Positions 22,034 through 35,800 of a DNA stretch of 64,000 nucleotides are shown here, piece after piece. The stretch is from Drechslerella dactyloides. Taxonomy: Eukaryota > Ascomycota > Orbiliomycetes > Orbiliales > Orbiliaceae. Position 1 is the stretch's first letter. Every line of letters starts with the position of its first letter. The DNA is taken from contig JAGTWJ010000008.1 of NCBI GenBank assembly GCA_020064725.1, positions 1,116,001 through 1,180,000 on the forward strand, read 5' to 3'. The notes below the pieces were generated by a model. It saw only the letters and a list, made by a program, of their open reading frames with translations, made no database searches and was not told the origin of the DNA. A program made the translations under genes and the position numbers.

Positions 22034-25000
22034 ATGCCCGCAAATACCTCCGACGACGAGAGGGACGTCCCTTCGCCCATATCGCCCGTCTACCCGTCCT
22101 CCCCTCCCATCATCAAGGTCCGCCCGGCGTCCTCCCGCACAATCGACGACAAGATGGTCAGCCCGGCCGACGGCGATCTCGACGACGACGAGCAATTGAG
22201 CGCCATCGATCCCGACGATGACCCGGCCAATGGCGACGCCGATGACTCGGACGACCACGAGATCGCGGACCGCTCAAATCTCTCGCTGCCCGCCGACCAG
22301 CAGAAAGAACTCGCTCAGGTGGAGAGCTCCTTCCGACACAGCTCCCCAGACCCCTTTGGCCCCGTCGGCGGTGCCGGAGAAGACGCCGATCTATCGATAG
22401 TAGGTGGGATACGGCCGAGCGACTCCAGACCAAAGCACAAACTCGCCGTCGACCGCGGACACCCCGGCCAGCGAAAGGTTTCCGACATGGGTCCGCCCTC
22501 GAAGCCTGCCTCCGCCTATGCGAAGGACAAGAACACCCCTCGGAGGCCGGACGATACAAAACCGCAGTCGAAGTCCAAGCTCAGCCGGACCTCTCTTGCA
22601 TCTCAGGCATCGTCGGACCGTTCGTCACCGATGCCGGAGTTGCCCACAGCTGACGACAGCTTCTCGAGCAGATCCGCCCCCGCCTCGGACAATCTGGAGT
22701 CTCTATCGAGTCCCTCGACGATGGCGCGTGCACGGAACATCTCGCGAACGATCAGTAACCAATACATGACCCCCAAGCCGCAGCGGAAATCCGGTCTGAG
22801 CAACGAAATCACCTCCACCGAAACAACCATTCGAAAATCCAGACTGAAGACCCAGCGGAGCCGTAGTAGTATAAGCTCCATAGGAAGTGAGAAGGTCTCG
22901 GATATCGAGGACAACGGGCCTGACATATCATACCCGAAACGAGGATCGAACGACTTCGACTTCGGGTTTGAGGAGGGGAGCAGCAGATCGGACCGGAGGC
23001 TCATGAGCGACAGGTCTGTCCGACGACATGCCTCCGGTGCGAGCATCGCAAGCAGCGTCAATGTAAACGCGGCGGTGGAGAAGGTACTGGAGGACCTGGA
23101 CGAGGAGGGCAGATCTGATTCCGACGATGATGCCCCTGAGACCCCGCGGGCCCGGATGACCGGTCACGGCGAACCCATACCTCCCGAGACACAACTGAAC
23201 GCGCAGATACGGAACATCAAAGTCCCCGAAACCATCGCCCGCGATTTTCGGAAACGTGAGGCCTCCAACGGCGCATTCTCGCCCTCGAAGAAGCCTGGGC
23301 GTGGTATGACTCTGAAGGAGCAGAGCGGCACTATCGACAAACTACAGAAGGAGAACTGGGATCTCAGAATAAAAGTCTTTCATCTCAACAATCGCCTGGA
23401 CAAGACATCCGAGGAGAGCGTCAAAACTCTGCAGAATGAGAATGGCATTCTTGCCGTCGAAAATACGCAGCTGAAAAGCCACATCAAAACCCTGAAAAAG
23501 AGGATCAAGCAGCTCGAGAAGTCCGGTGATACCAGCAGCACCCGCAACGGTAGTGACGATGCGGAAAAGGATGATATTAACACACTCGAGACGGAGGTCG
23601 TCTACTGGAAGGAGCAGACCGAAAAGGTCGAAGTTGAGGTTGAAACGCTGCGGAGCAAGTTCAAAGAGAAGGAGAGCCAATGCGAACGTCTAAGTGAGAT
23701 CGTTCGCGGCATGGCCGGTGGTGGAGACGAAGTCGTATGTTGGGTGACTCTAAGTAGCATTCCGTATTTAAAACTGACCGCCAACTTTGCGTGTAGGAAA
23801 CCCTTCGCGACTTCCTTGAGAGCGAGACCAACCGCCGCAAGCAAGCGGAGGATGACAATGCGAATCTACGACGTGATCTTTGGGACCTCAAAGCAGCCGC
23901 TCAGGGCCAGGGCCCTAACGACAGTGGCCTCCGGACGCGAAGCTCTATCTCCGTTGGCTCGGGCGACACTCTTGTTTCTCAGCTACGGCTCGAAAATGAG
24001 GAATTACGTCGCGAGGTCAGCGCGCAGCTATCTATGCTTACTTCTCGCAACCGCGAGAAAGAGCGCTTGTACCAGGAAATCGAGGAGCTCAAGCTTGGCC
24101 TGCCTCGAGAGAATAACCAACTTGTCCAGGTTGGCGACTATGATCGCGCTATGAGTCGCGTCAGCAGCAATCCACAGAACCAAATGACAGACGCTGAACG
24201 GGAGGACTACGAAAACGCGAACGGAGCCCTGCGCGATAAGATTTCCGAACACAAGCTCAAGATTCAAGATCTTGAAATCGAGCTTGAGACCAAGCTCCGC
24301 GAAATGGATAAGGTTGTGATACAGCGGCAAGAGTTCGGCGACCTCGCTGCAGAATACGAGGATGAGCTGGAAGTTCTCAACGCGGATTTACAAGTTGTCA
24401 TCGCTGAGCGTAACGAACAGGTTCGCCTTCGGGAAGAGCTGGAACAAGACTTTGATAATCTCAAAGAAGAAGCCGAAGAAGAGATCCAGCGATTGGAGGA
24501 AGAAATCGACATTCGCGTGCAAGAGATGGAGAAGATAGAGGAGGAGTTACGTAATAAGGATGAGAACTTTGGTGCTCTGCAAGAAGAGATGCGGACGTTG
24601 AGCACAGTTGTGGTCCGACTAGAAGACTCTGCGCAGGAAAGACTGACCAAGATCCAGGGCCTGGAGGCAGATCTTGAGAAATCACAGAAGTTGATCAACG
24701 ACAATGAGAACGAGATGACAAGTCTTGAGAAGCAGATCCACGATCTCACGAATAAGTCGGAGCGACTGGGGGTGCAACAAGAGAGCGCGCAGGGAGAAAT
24801 AGCCTTCCTGCGGGAAGAGCAAGACAGCGACAAGATCAAGATTGGCCAGCTGGAGAGTGCAATGAAGTCGCTCGACGAGACGCTCAAGGACGAGAAGGAG
24901 AGATCGAGAAGTCTTAGCGACAGGCTGCTCGAAGAGCGTAAACTCATGGACGAGACACGGAATCTCAACAAGCAGGAGATGGAGAAGCTTGTTAACGATA

Positions 25001-27448
25001 AGAATCAGGTGCCGTCGCGACCTTGCCGACCAGTAATTTGGAATGACACGACTTGCTGACAACCGCTATAGGAAATTCTCAACATGAAGGAGGCCGCGCG
25101 ACAACTCAAGAAGGGCCTTGCTCGCCGCGATGCCGAGATCAAGGAGTGGAAAGAGAAGCTCGCCGAGCTCGAAGGATCTATGCGCGAGACTCTTGGCGAT
25201 CTTAGCGGGACCAAGAGTGACATCCTCAAAGTAAGCCAACCTCATTGTTTCCGAATCCCGACAGACTGGACAAGATGTTCTCGTATTTATCAAAACTATT
25301 CGGTACTAACCGTTCGCGACAGGAGCTTGAGAAGCGAATGGACGAGCTCAGCCGCGTCAAGTCTGACCTGGCCGACAAAGACCGGACGCTTAAGGACCGC
25401 GAGTCCCTCATGGAAAAGACGGTATGCCCCTCTCATCTACGAACGGCGATATTATTAGTTTGGAAATTAGAATGGGAATTGACAATCCAAATGTCTCTGT
25501 TCGGGTACAGGCAATGGAAGTCAAGAGGCTACAAGACCTTTTGGAGAAGGAGCGACAAGCGCGCAAGGCCGACAAGTCGCTCGCCGACGACCTCCAAAAC
25601 ACGCATGAGAAGTCGCGGAGGCTGATCGCTCAACACCAATCACAACTTGCAGATCTCGAGAAGGCTCGCAGCAAGGATTCCAAAGCCCTGGCACAGCTGG
25701 AGGCGCAATATAAGGAGCAGCTCGCCGAACGCAATTCGCTGCTCGTCCAGCTTTGGATTAGGCTCAGCGCCTTGTGCGGAGCCGAATGGGCGGACAAGAA
25801 CAAGCTAATTGGCAAGGGTGGCGCGGTGCTCTCCGCCGATGCAAGTGTCAACAACCATCTTCCGGGATTTTCGAAATCTCTACTCGCAGCCGCAAAGAAC
25901 CTGGAGTCCGTCCTAACGGGTTTCAAGACCCGAATAAGGAACATAGAACGGGATCTGTGGAAGGAATATGCGTACGTGTTCTTCACAGCTTCTCAGCCCA
26001 GCCGCATACGTGCTTTACGAACCGAACCATCTCATCTCTATTTGTATATGCCTGCCACATCATATATCAGCCAAAGTGGCGCCATATTTCCCGGCATTTT
26101 ATCTCTTGTTTCCTGTTTCCTGTTCCGTTTTGGAAATTGCATCGATTCTTTGTCATCGATCTGAGCAAGGGCCCTAGCTAACTTTTGAAACAACGAAAAT
26201 AGCGTCGTGGAGAACACCCTGGAAACCAGAACCCGTAGACTCGAGCGACTCGAGGCCATGGTTCGAGACGGAGTCGGCGAGCAGTCCTCCATGCGGAACG
26301 ATATCACAAAGCTGAAGACAGAAAATCGACTGCTAAAGGTACGTAAGAAGGGCGTCGATTTAAACTACTTGCCTAACCGGGTAGATCCCGATAGCGACCC
26401 CTGCTAGATATGACTGTCGGGGTTATTTTTAGCGAGCAATAACGGGTCGCTGCAGCGAGATTGATTTGTTGACATGCACAAATGCAGATGCACGACGCTA
26501 ACTTGGGACTCATTTATGTAATACTAGGCTGAGCTGAACGTTGTCCGTTTACAGCCATCCAAGCTGCCTATCCGAGCTGGCGGCAGCAGCACCGGTTCCC
26601 GGGATAGCTTGGTCCCCGTAGATACCTCGATTGCACGGGCATCGCCGGAGGTGCCCGCGGACACCAACATCAACAACACGATCGCCTCCCTTGACGACGT
26701 TACCGACGAGAACGAGCGACGGTGGATCCTGCGGTTGCGAGAGCTGGAGAAGCGGCTGAAGGCAGAGCGAGAGGCGCGGCTACTGGACCGTACCGGAGCG
26801 AAGCAGCGGCTAGAAGAAGCGCGCAGCGAACGCGAGCAGCTGAAGAAGGAGCTAGAGCGGGAACGCACAATTTCACGACTCGATCGCCGCGACGAAGAGA
26901 TAGACGAGAAAGCAGGGCGCCGCATGTCCATGATCCCAAAGCCGAAATCAAGCAGCAAGTCAGCACGGGATACAAGCGGAGGAGACGAGAACGGTGCGAT
27001 GCTAGCGCCCCCGGATGACGAAGATGTACGTTCGTTGATCGTGCGCGTTGAGCGAGAGCGAAGAGCAGACCGAGCTAAGAGCCGTGACCGCCATAAAAGC
27101 CGCGAAAGAAGGAGCAACAGGGACGGGTCGGACGATCCGCCGCCGTCCCAGCGCGATCGGAGCCGCAATCGGGAACGAGTTGGTGGCGGCGGCGGAAGTA
27201 GCGCCGATGCGCGGGAGCGGCTGAAGGAGCGGGGCGGATCCGACAGAGCGAGCACAAACCGGTCGTCGACGCGGCGAGCGGCGGAGAGTGCTGCGTCGGC
27301 GAACAAGATGGTGACAATAATTTCGTCGATCGACGAGTTGAATGCACGGATGGAGAGGGGCAAGTCGCCGGCGAAGAAGGAGAACGCACTATCGCCGAGG
27401 AAGTTTCTAGGGTTCTTCGGGTCCAAGACGAAGACAGATGAGAGCTAA
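22034..27448 (+). CDS. apsB: ApsB/Mto1-type microtubule-organising-centre protein
   Basis: Seven exons fit: 22034-23734, 23797-25008, 25072-25230, 25323-25421, 25511-25971, 26203-26338 and 26528-27448, giving 1562 aa. All junctions are GT-AG with consistent phase. After an acidic Ser-rich N-terminus (1-420) comes a centrosomin CM1 (Cnn_1N) motif starting at Met425, reading MTLKEQSGTIDKLQKENWDL. CM1 proteins recruit and activate gamma-tubulin complexes. A long coiled coil follows (about 430-1250). The C-terminal part carries DENERRWILRLRELEKRL, typical of Mto1/ApsB proteins, and ends in an Arg/Ser-rich basic tail with FLGFFGSKTK. In Aspergillus, ApsB localises to spindle-pole and septal MTOCs and is needed for normal nuclear distribution. 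That role is carried over from the family. The last two introns (231 and 189 nt) are much longer than the first four (62-92 nt). Exon 5 stays open into the 231-nt intron, so intron retention would give a truncated protein. Confidence 0.9.
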
Positions 27449-30400
27449 CCTTACCAGACCTGAGTGATTTGTTGGCCGACTGTTTGGGTTTTCTCAGTTA
27501 TCTGTCGGTGTACATGGGGCCTTCTTTTCTTGTTGGCTTTCTCTGTTGAAGATTCCTTTTGGCGAGCCGTTGCTTTTGTTGGGTTGGATGTTAAATCTTT
27601 GTGGATGGTGGTTGAGCGCACTTGCCTTTGGATGAATTTTCTTTCTTCTTTGTCTGATTACCCTTTCCTTCGTCGATATTCATGTCTGGAGCATGGTATG
27701 TGCTAGTGTACAGGTGCACCGCATGCAGTTGACGGCGTGACGATTGATACGATTGATCAATTCTTCCTCTGCTTGATCTCTCCCTTTTTCTTCGTTTTCC
27801 CATTTACTAATATCTTTTTTCTTCATTATACTGCATATATATACTAGTACTGTATAGGTTTATCTCTTGGGTAGGTCTGCAGCCGGGATCGATGGAGATG
27901 TTAATTGATATATCATATATTGGGGTATTTAATCTACAATATACATTGTTGTTCACTTAGACTTGTTATCCTGCAGATCTCAGCGTGTGGACAATTAGTT
28001 GAAAATGTAGGTTCGGTGGCTATCGTATATCGTGATATGCTCGAGTCCTCGTTTGTCACATGCTGTCTTGTTGTATTTTGGCTTGCCGGTCCAGGTCGAC
28101 GTCGTAGACGCTACGTGCGCGCCGCGCCGGCGGGATTCGATATTTGTGGGTGTCAATATTGACAACGAATTTCTGGTTATGGATTAGTTGCATTTACTCA
28201 ATTTTGAATTGACCAATGCATGCAATCCATCACGCACCTGCTATCGCGAGGCCGTATCGGGTTGCTAGTTCGACGGACTAATTCGTCAATGAATCTAAGC
28301 AGCTGAACGGCCTTGCTGCCGACAGGAGGTTAATGTAATGCGTCTCGCCATTTGAAACTCGATCTAGCTAGCCTATGCTTGACATATGCATACGATTATG
28401 CACATTCGGTTCGCGAAAGATTGGTCCGTACCTTATCTTATCATATCCCGCAGATGTACATTCATCATTGCAAGGAATCGGCCCCCGGATAGTTAGATTT
28501 CTCTCTCTTGCCCGTTATATATACATGCCCTTTACAGCGTTTGCTGGACGATATTCTGCAGCAAGGAAGCCTTGCAATCAGGTCTGATGACAAATCTACT
28601 AGATGCAACAGCAGGGACAGTTTGTCCGGCGACCGGTCTAGGGTACCTGTGACAATGCGGTGCTATAGCGTCAGGAACATGACATGCTAACGTTATGCAT
28701 GTCTCCCGTACGGACGTGCAAGGGCAAGGGCTGGGGAGGTTCGATTGATGCAAGATAAGTAGGAGCTATGGACGGGGTTAGTCGATGATTAATTACCGCG
28801 AGGCGGATGAGGAGCTATGACGCGGTATTACTTCTAGTACATTCATGCGTCTAACGTTTATAAGCTAGGTATACTAGTCGGTCTGAGACTGGACTGCTTT
28901 GATGCTCCGTGACATGGATACTGTGGTTTATACCGACTCTGGCAGGTGGGGATGCTATGATGGGACGGAACTTCGGCCTCTACCTACGTGAAATTAGACT
29001 CGTAGGATAGTTATACCTTGGCGCGTGGACAAAACGCCGGACTCGAAAAACAAAAGAAAAAAGTATGGCCTTGAGTAATGTCTGTTGAGTAGTCAGAGTC
29101 TGTTTTATTGAGCCTTGCTCTGTCGTGCGTGTGGACTTTCGCTAGGCACTCAACTCACACGCATGTATACGTAGTGACACCATTCCAGGGAGGAGATTAC
29201 TAAGAATACTCGTAAAGGTGCTGACTGGTAAAATACAGACGGACATTTTGCACCGTGGCATGCTGTCGCCCAAAGCTTCCACGCGTATGTACGTACAGCA
29301 GCGCTGCGGAGGTGACGAAGCTCGTTGCTTTGTCTTGCATGTTAACGTTATATGTAGCCGACGCAGGCGCAGGGGAAGCCTCGTTAATGGGTCATCGAAT
29401 CCCTGCCTATGCTGGGCGGCGACGTCTACGTAAGCGGCTCGCCATTCCAACTGAGTCTATCTATCTATCTGTCGTCCTGGTGGAATGCATTCTGTACGAG
29501 AGTTGCGTCCCACCAACTTTGTGACGTTACGTTGCGTAGACACTACAACAGGCTGGGATGGTATGACAGATATCATGCAGAATGTGAACTCTCTCAAAAA
29601 GAAAAAAAAAGTGTACTAATAATAATAATAAAAAAGATAACGCGACAAAGAAGATGATTCCGCGTGCGCGCTTTCAAATGCGTCAAAGAGCAAGAGGATC
29701 TTTGACAGCCGGCTAGGCTTGCTCGTGGGCAAAAAGCTTGTATACGTATGCGCAAATGCCAAGCTATTGACTTGCGGAGCAAACGAGGGTGAACAGGGTG
29801 GGCTGACTTAGGATTCCGCAAACGGACTTGGTGTACCGCAGAATAATATAATCCGTCATATACTAACCTTGCCTCATGCGAGGTGGGGCCCAAGGCCAGA
29901 CGAATTGTTTTGGAAAGTGCCAACGGGAGATAGGATGGCGAAAGCGCAGGCTCGAGTGGCGAACATTAGGCATTCGTTCGTTGAGGATTTCATGGGCGTG
30001 GATCCTCACGGCTGCGCGAATACGGAAATTTGCGTTCGAATCAACGTTAATGTTGACGTTGCAGTGTTGCAATTTCCAGATTGTCAAAGTTGCTTGTTAG
30101 CAGGTTACACAAGTGTAAGCTTCGTTAGCGACTGGCGCCTGAGGCGTAGGGTAGGACATCAGAAACAACAAATGCGAAACTCGGCTGTCATTTCAGCATA
30201 CGCCGTCGGTCCATTTACCCTACAGCTTTCGATCAAAAATTGGGCCGCTCGTGCAATTGGATGGTTTTTGTCAGCTGAGCATGCAATGCAACTGGCTGGG
30301 AGGCATACCTTCCCCACGAAGCTAGAGCGACTGCGAGATCCGAGCAGGTCGAAGAGACATTACTATCTTTGCTTCAAGACTCAATAGACTGCATTATTCT

Positions 30401-32887
30401 ATTGCATTATTATAACCGCAAGGGTCAGTTTGCGTTTCTGTTTTAATTCGTATCAGATCCCGCCGGGCCGCGATAGCGTGCTGTCTTGCAAAAGGGTGAA
30501 TCAGCCGCTGACACGAACGTACGCCCAAAACCACGAATTTGAACAGAGCAGATGTCAGGCTGGTTCAGCCGCGTTCCCGAGCAAACTGCACTGCACGGAG
30601 TCACTCGACGGTAAGGATCTGGTTATTGTCAGGCCCGCCATATGGGAGGCCCGCCACATGGGAGGGACTGTCAGGAGAAGTTATTCGTCACATAGCAGCG
30701 TCCTGCGCCCAGTGCAAACATCACCAGACGGGTCGAAGCAATAAGGATCTGAGAAGGGAAGCGCTGCATGCGTGTGCCTACCTCGCAGCGGGATCTTCGA
30801 GCACCGCGAGACGCAAATCCCGACCTGCCTGCGTGCCTGCGTGCCTGATTACGTACGAGCTTGCATGCGAAGAATTCTCCGCCAGGCAACCGTGATTCGA
30901 CATGGGAAGATTACACAGACGAAAGGAAACCAACCCGTCAGCCACCAAAGCGGAAATTTAAAAGGCCCGACGTGTGTAATAGCACGATGGAAAAAGAAAA
31001 GGAACGCAGGCGAGGCGTGTCTGTTGGCGGTGTCTCTGATCAGGATCGTTAACGTACGACTGTCTGTAGCGAGGCAGCGGGCGCAGGCTCTTCGTGGAAA
31101 CGACGTCGAATGTGGAAATAGTGTCTCTGCGATGTTGCCCGCGGCGGCAGGGATTTGCATAGCGGTCGCTGTGTCCCAGCACGGGGGTCCAGTCGGCGAA
31201 ACGGGGATCGGGAGAATGACCCACTGGGCTTCACAGCTTCAAAGTCTTTCGCTAATTCATGGGGAGTCCTGGGAATGGCTCAAACTTGGTCGACCGATGG
31301 CTGTCGTGCCAAAACAAGCTTGGCCTCGTTCCCCAAACCCAAGGCCAAGGGCGTCCCTCGGCGCTCTAACCCAACATATGCCGAGGTGAACCGCCAGTCG
31401 CTGGCTAGCTAGACCCTGCTGGGTCGCTTTCAGGCACCGGGGCGCGCCATTGTCGATAAGCGGCGAAGCTGAAGGGATAGCCAGCTTTTCTCTGCTGCGG
31501 ACCGGCCACGACAACTGCAACGTTGGGTGGAGGTTGTAAATAGGCGGACAGACGGCCAGCGACCGCGACCCCAGCTCTGCATTCCTGTCTCTCCTAAAAG
31601 TTAGCCAGGAATAGTAAATTATAAATTAATTGCTCAAGCCCTTAGGTTAAACAGCTACTCTTTCGTATTCGCATGGGAAACAGGAATGAATTTGGGCTGG
31701 TGCATGCACATGCTTTCAACAGCGTTATCGAGACCGAATCGTTCGTTGGTTAGCCTTGAAGTCCCAAGGCCCCGAGACCGACTGACTCCACACTCGAAGA
31801 ATGAGCTTTTCTGGCAGGTTCGTGGAAACACCCCCCAAGACCAAGTGGAGCCGTGATTGTATTTTAATTCAGAACTCCGCGACACTAACTGATCGCATGG
31901 CCTCTTCGTCGCAATTGATCAACTCAGCCGTTAGATTTCACGAAATTTTGGACTTCAGACGAGCAGCTTCGGAGTCCCGTTTTTTTTTTTTTTAAACTCA
32001 CACATTGCAATATCCATCAGGTCTTGAGTCCTTCTCCTCAATTGACGCAGTGTCACATACATCACGAGGCTTCCACAGTTCTGGACCCCTTCTTCAGCTG
32101 GCTGCCGTAAGCCCCTCGGCCGTATTGTCGAATCTCTTTTGGCATATTTGCCCAGCCGACCAATCGCCAACGATTGGGAACGCCCCCAGTTTGCCAGCTC
32201 GACTCTTTTGCGATCCTCAGGCTGCATTAAACCGGCTGCCGTGGTGCGACCCACACAACTTGCAGAGTGCGACACTGGGAGACGCACGGCTCTGAGCCTT
32301 CGTTTACCCGATTTGCCCTGAACGCGGAGGCGAAGAGGCGAAGAAAGCAGGCCGGCTGGCGGTATTGGATTTTGAACTAGAGGCAGGAAAGAGCGAGAGC
32401 GAAGAGAGTGGTGGAATTTGGGGCAGAAGAAAAAGGGACTGCCTTCCAAGGATCCCCAAGTCCTTACGGAGTCCCTTTTAAAGTTATTCCTCTTATGACC
32501 TTGGACCTGTTGATCCTCATATCGCATCTGCACGCACGTTAGCTTTTATACTTCTTCGCTCAGACGGACGCTTGGTTTCGTATCTGGCATTTGGTTGATT
32601 GGGGGCATCGTTCTGCGTTTTGTGAGGGCGTACATTTACGTATCGCCATTATTACTCCTTGGACAACCCGGATCACAAGTATCGGATTATATCTTCAACC
32701 GCTCCTGATGAGCTGGACCAAACGGCGAACATCCTCCCACGGCTGTTATTCTTACTAATGTTATCTCGTCCTTGGGAGAGCTTTCGCCTCGTTATCCCTC
32801 ATTTGACGCGGACGACATCGCCGATAACAAAGAAACCACTGCCGCCAGAGACATAGCCGGGTTCTCCTGGTACCTGGCGCATACACA
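27449..32887. other. 5.4-kb gene-poor tract
   Basis: No supportable gene. Frames up to about 205 codons (near 29869-30387, 30772-31389 and 31955-32533) have Arg- and Cys-rich irregular composition and overlapping antisense frames. Simple repeats include AAT units near 29617-29635 and a T run at 31980-31993. CTAG and GCATGC palindromes are common, as in the 4.7-12.4-kb tract. The right end should hold the promoter of the 32888 gene. Confidence 0.6.
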
Positions 32888-35800
32888 ATGCCATGGCCGT
32901 GGACCAGTCGGCCAAAGTCGCCCTTTGAGTTCTTGACTTCTACTTCTGACGCATCTTCATCCGGGTCGGCGACAACAAAAGCCAACGGCGGCGGAAGCAA
33001 TCATGGAGTGTCTTCCCCGCCGACAAAAACCGCCCAGTCGAACCGCCCGCTCGCATCGACGGCGACGTCTCGCGTGACGGCGACAGCGGCGACTCCGACA
33101 ACAGCATCATCAACAACATCTTCAAAGCCTGCGGCACAGCGGCCGTCGGCAGCGGCACCCATCAATCGCAAGCCAAGCTTCGAGACATCCGCCAACAATA
33201 CCCGTTCGGCATCTTCTCTCGGCTTCAGCACGGACCCTCAGCCAAGGAAACTACATATCCGAAGCACCTCGTCCGGCGCCAGCTATGTTCCCGTTCCAGC
33301 CACTGGGTTTCGGACGGCTGCATCAGCCGTGATCCCAGAGGAACCGGCTCATATCCATACCCAACTTCGTACCACTAAACATAATAGTAATCATGCCGCA
33401 TCTAGTTCCAGCGGCACGTCAAAGCCGAGTCCTGGTCACAAGAACTCAAACAAAGACTCCGACCGAAAGGCCACCAAATCCCCTGAACCTTCCTCCCGAC
33501 ATCATGCCTCTGTTGATTCTATATCATCTATTTCCTCGTCCCTCCATTCTCCCGATCTGAGCAAGCACGGCCACGGAAAGCAGCGCTCTATTTCAACAGG
33601 ATCTCAATTGACCAGCACCCATGGACAACTATCTCCACCATTTGTTAACGGGCGGGCGCTCTCGCCTGCTCCTTCCAATGTCTCTGCTACAGTCCATGGG
33701 TCTTTGCCGCGATTGCAGAAGGTAGTCATGCCTTCCAGCTCGCGGCAATCCCCGACCAGCGAAGAGGTCTTTTACTATGAGTTGCCGGAGAGCTATGAGC
33801 AAGTCAACGGTTTGAATGCTTCGGAGATCGAAGAAAGAGATCTGAAAGACAAAGCGGTGATTGATATCAGTACAGTATTGGCTGCTCAGCCAAGGATCGA
33901 AAACCAAACTAGGGAATCTTTGCTCGAGGCTGAGGTAGCTCGATTGAAGAAGGTACAGCTCAGCGAACCTAAAAGCCATGCTATGTCTGTGACCTTGTGC
34001 TAACATCTCTCTCTCTCTAAACTAGTTGTGCGACCAGTTGGGGCATAAATCCGCCAATGCATCATCAACCTCGGTCGGCTCCTCAGATCCCATGCCAATT
34101 CCTGAGATCACAAATGTCCCTGTGGGCTCTTCTGAGGTAAATTGAAACATGCAATCATTTAGCTTTGATCATGCAAAACAGGTTCTAATAACTACAAATT
34201 AGGCACACCGAGTCGTACAAGTGATGAAAGTTGCAAACGAACATCTGCAGAAAAAGATCGAGGCAAAGGAATCCTTGCTTGCGGACCGCCTTGCCGAGCT
34301 TGAACAGATCGGGGCTCGCCATGCCATAAGTATTGAACAGCAGAAACACAATTTCCAACAACAGATCAAGCAGCTTGTCGAACAACATAGACGAGAGCTG
34401 CACGGGGCTACCCAACGTAATACAAAGCGAGTCGAGGCTGTGAAGCGAGAGATGGCCCAGTCGGCGGCTGCCGCTGAGAACCAGCAACGCTATTTAGAAC
34501 AGATCACAGCGCTCCAGGCTCAAGTGGAGCAGCTCAGGAACCTCGACAAAACAAAACAGGACAATCAAAACGCCCTGCTTGAGGAGGTCAAGGTGAAAGC
34601 GGCGGAAGAGTTAGCGGCTGCCCGCAGGGAATTTGCCGTCAAGGAAGAAACTTATGAAATACAAACCGAGGAAATGCGTCGTCAGCTGCTAGAGGAGCGG
34701 CCAACGGCGGAATGCAACTGCGGCTCTAAGACCGATACCGATGTTATCGAACAACTCAAACACGACCACGAGACCCAGGTCGCGACGCTCAAGGCCTCTA
34801 TCCGAGTCCTCGAAGGAGCCCGCGGCACCACGGTGGAACAACTAGAAGAGGACCAGAGGGTTTACCGGAAGGTTTCAGAGTTGGAGGCTTCTCTCGCGAG
34901 CAAGGTTCGGGCACTGGCAGCAGAGCGCAAGACATCCGAGCGATTGAGGGCGTCCTTGACTGCCGTAGAAGAGTCTAAGGCCGAACGGTCAACAATGCAA
35001 GATCAAGACGTCGAAATGTTTGCTTCGAAGCAGGATCATGACCTTGAGCTGCAGCAACTTCGGGCCTCGTTTGAGAAAGAGAAGGAGTCGCTTATCGCGG
35101 AATATGAAGCAGCTATCGATGCCAGCAAGCGCCTCAGGGACGAGGATCGAGCCGTATTTGAGGCTGAGCGGAAACGATCGCAGCAACTATTTGCAGATGC
35201 AAAGACCCAACATCAGAATTATCAGGAACAAACTACGTTCGTTCATGAAGACAGGATCAAAGTCGCACAGGAGCAATTCGAGGCTTCTTTGAGAAATTGC
35301 CAACAAGAAAAGCAAGCGTTGCAAATGGCTTTGGACGAAATTAGATCTCAACTGGTAGTCCAAAAGAGCGCTCTTGAATTGCGACTTCGAACCCAGCTCC
35401 AAGAGGCTGAGCATCAGTACATACTGCGGCACAATTCGGAGAAACAGACCGAGGCTGTCAAGCTAGAGGAGACCCAGGCCGAGCTTGAGAAGGTCCGAAG
35501 GGAGCTCGGGGAAGAGGTTCAGAAGCTACGAGCGGAGGTTGCACAAACCAAAGACAGAGATGCCCAGGTAGTATCCGAGCTTCAGCAGCAGATGAAAGAC
35601 GAGGAAGAAAGCAAGCAACAGCTTCTCGATAGAATTGCGAAGGCCGAGGCAGACAAGGATGCCGTCGAAGCAGACTTGGCCGCAGCTAAATCCAGATTCG
35701 ACGGAGCGAATGATGCCCTCGCCGAACAAGCTGAAGCTCTCCGGAAGGCGGAAGAACAGATCAAGACGCTCAACAAGAGTATCGAAACGATGAAAGACGA

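Noticed and set aside
29869..31389. Frames of 172 and 205 codons
   Set aside because: Cys/Arg/His-rich without domains; several competing frames on both strands.
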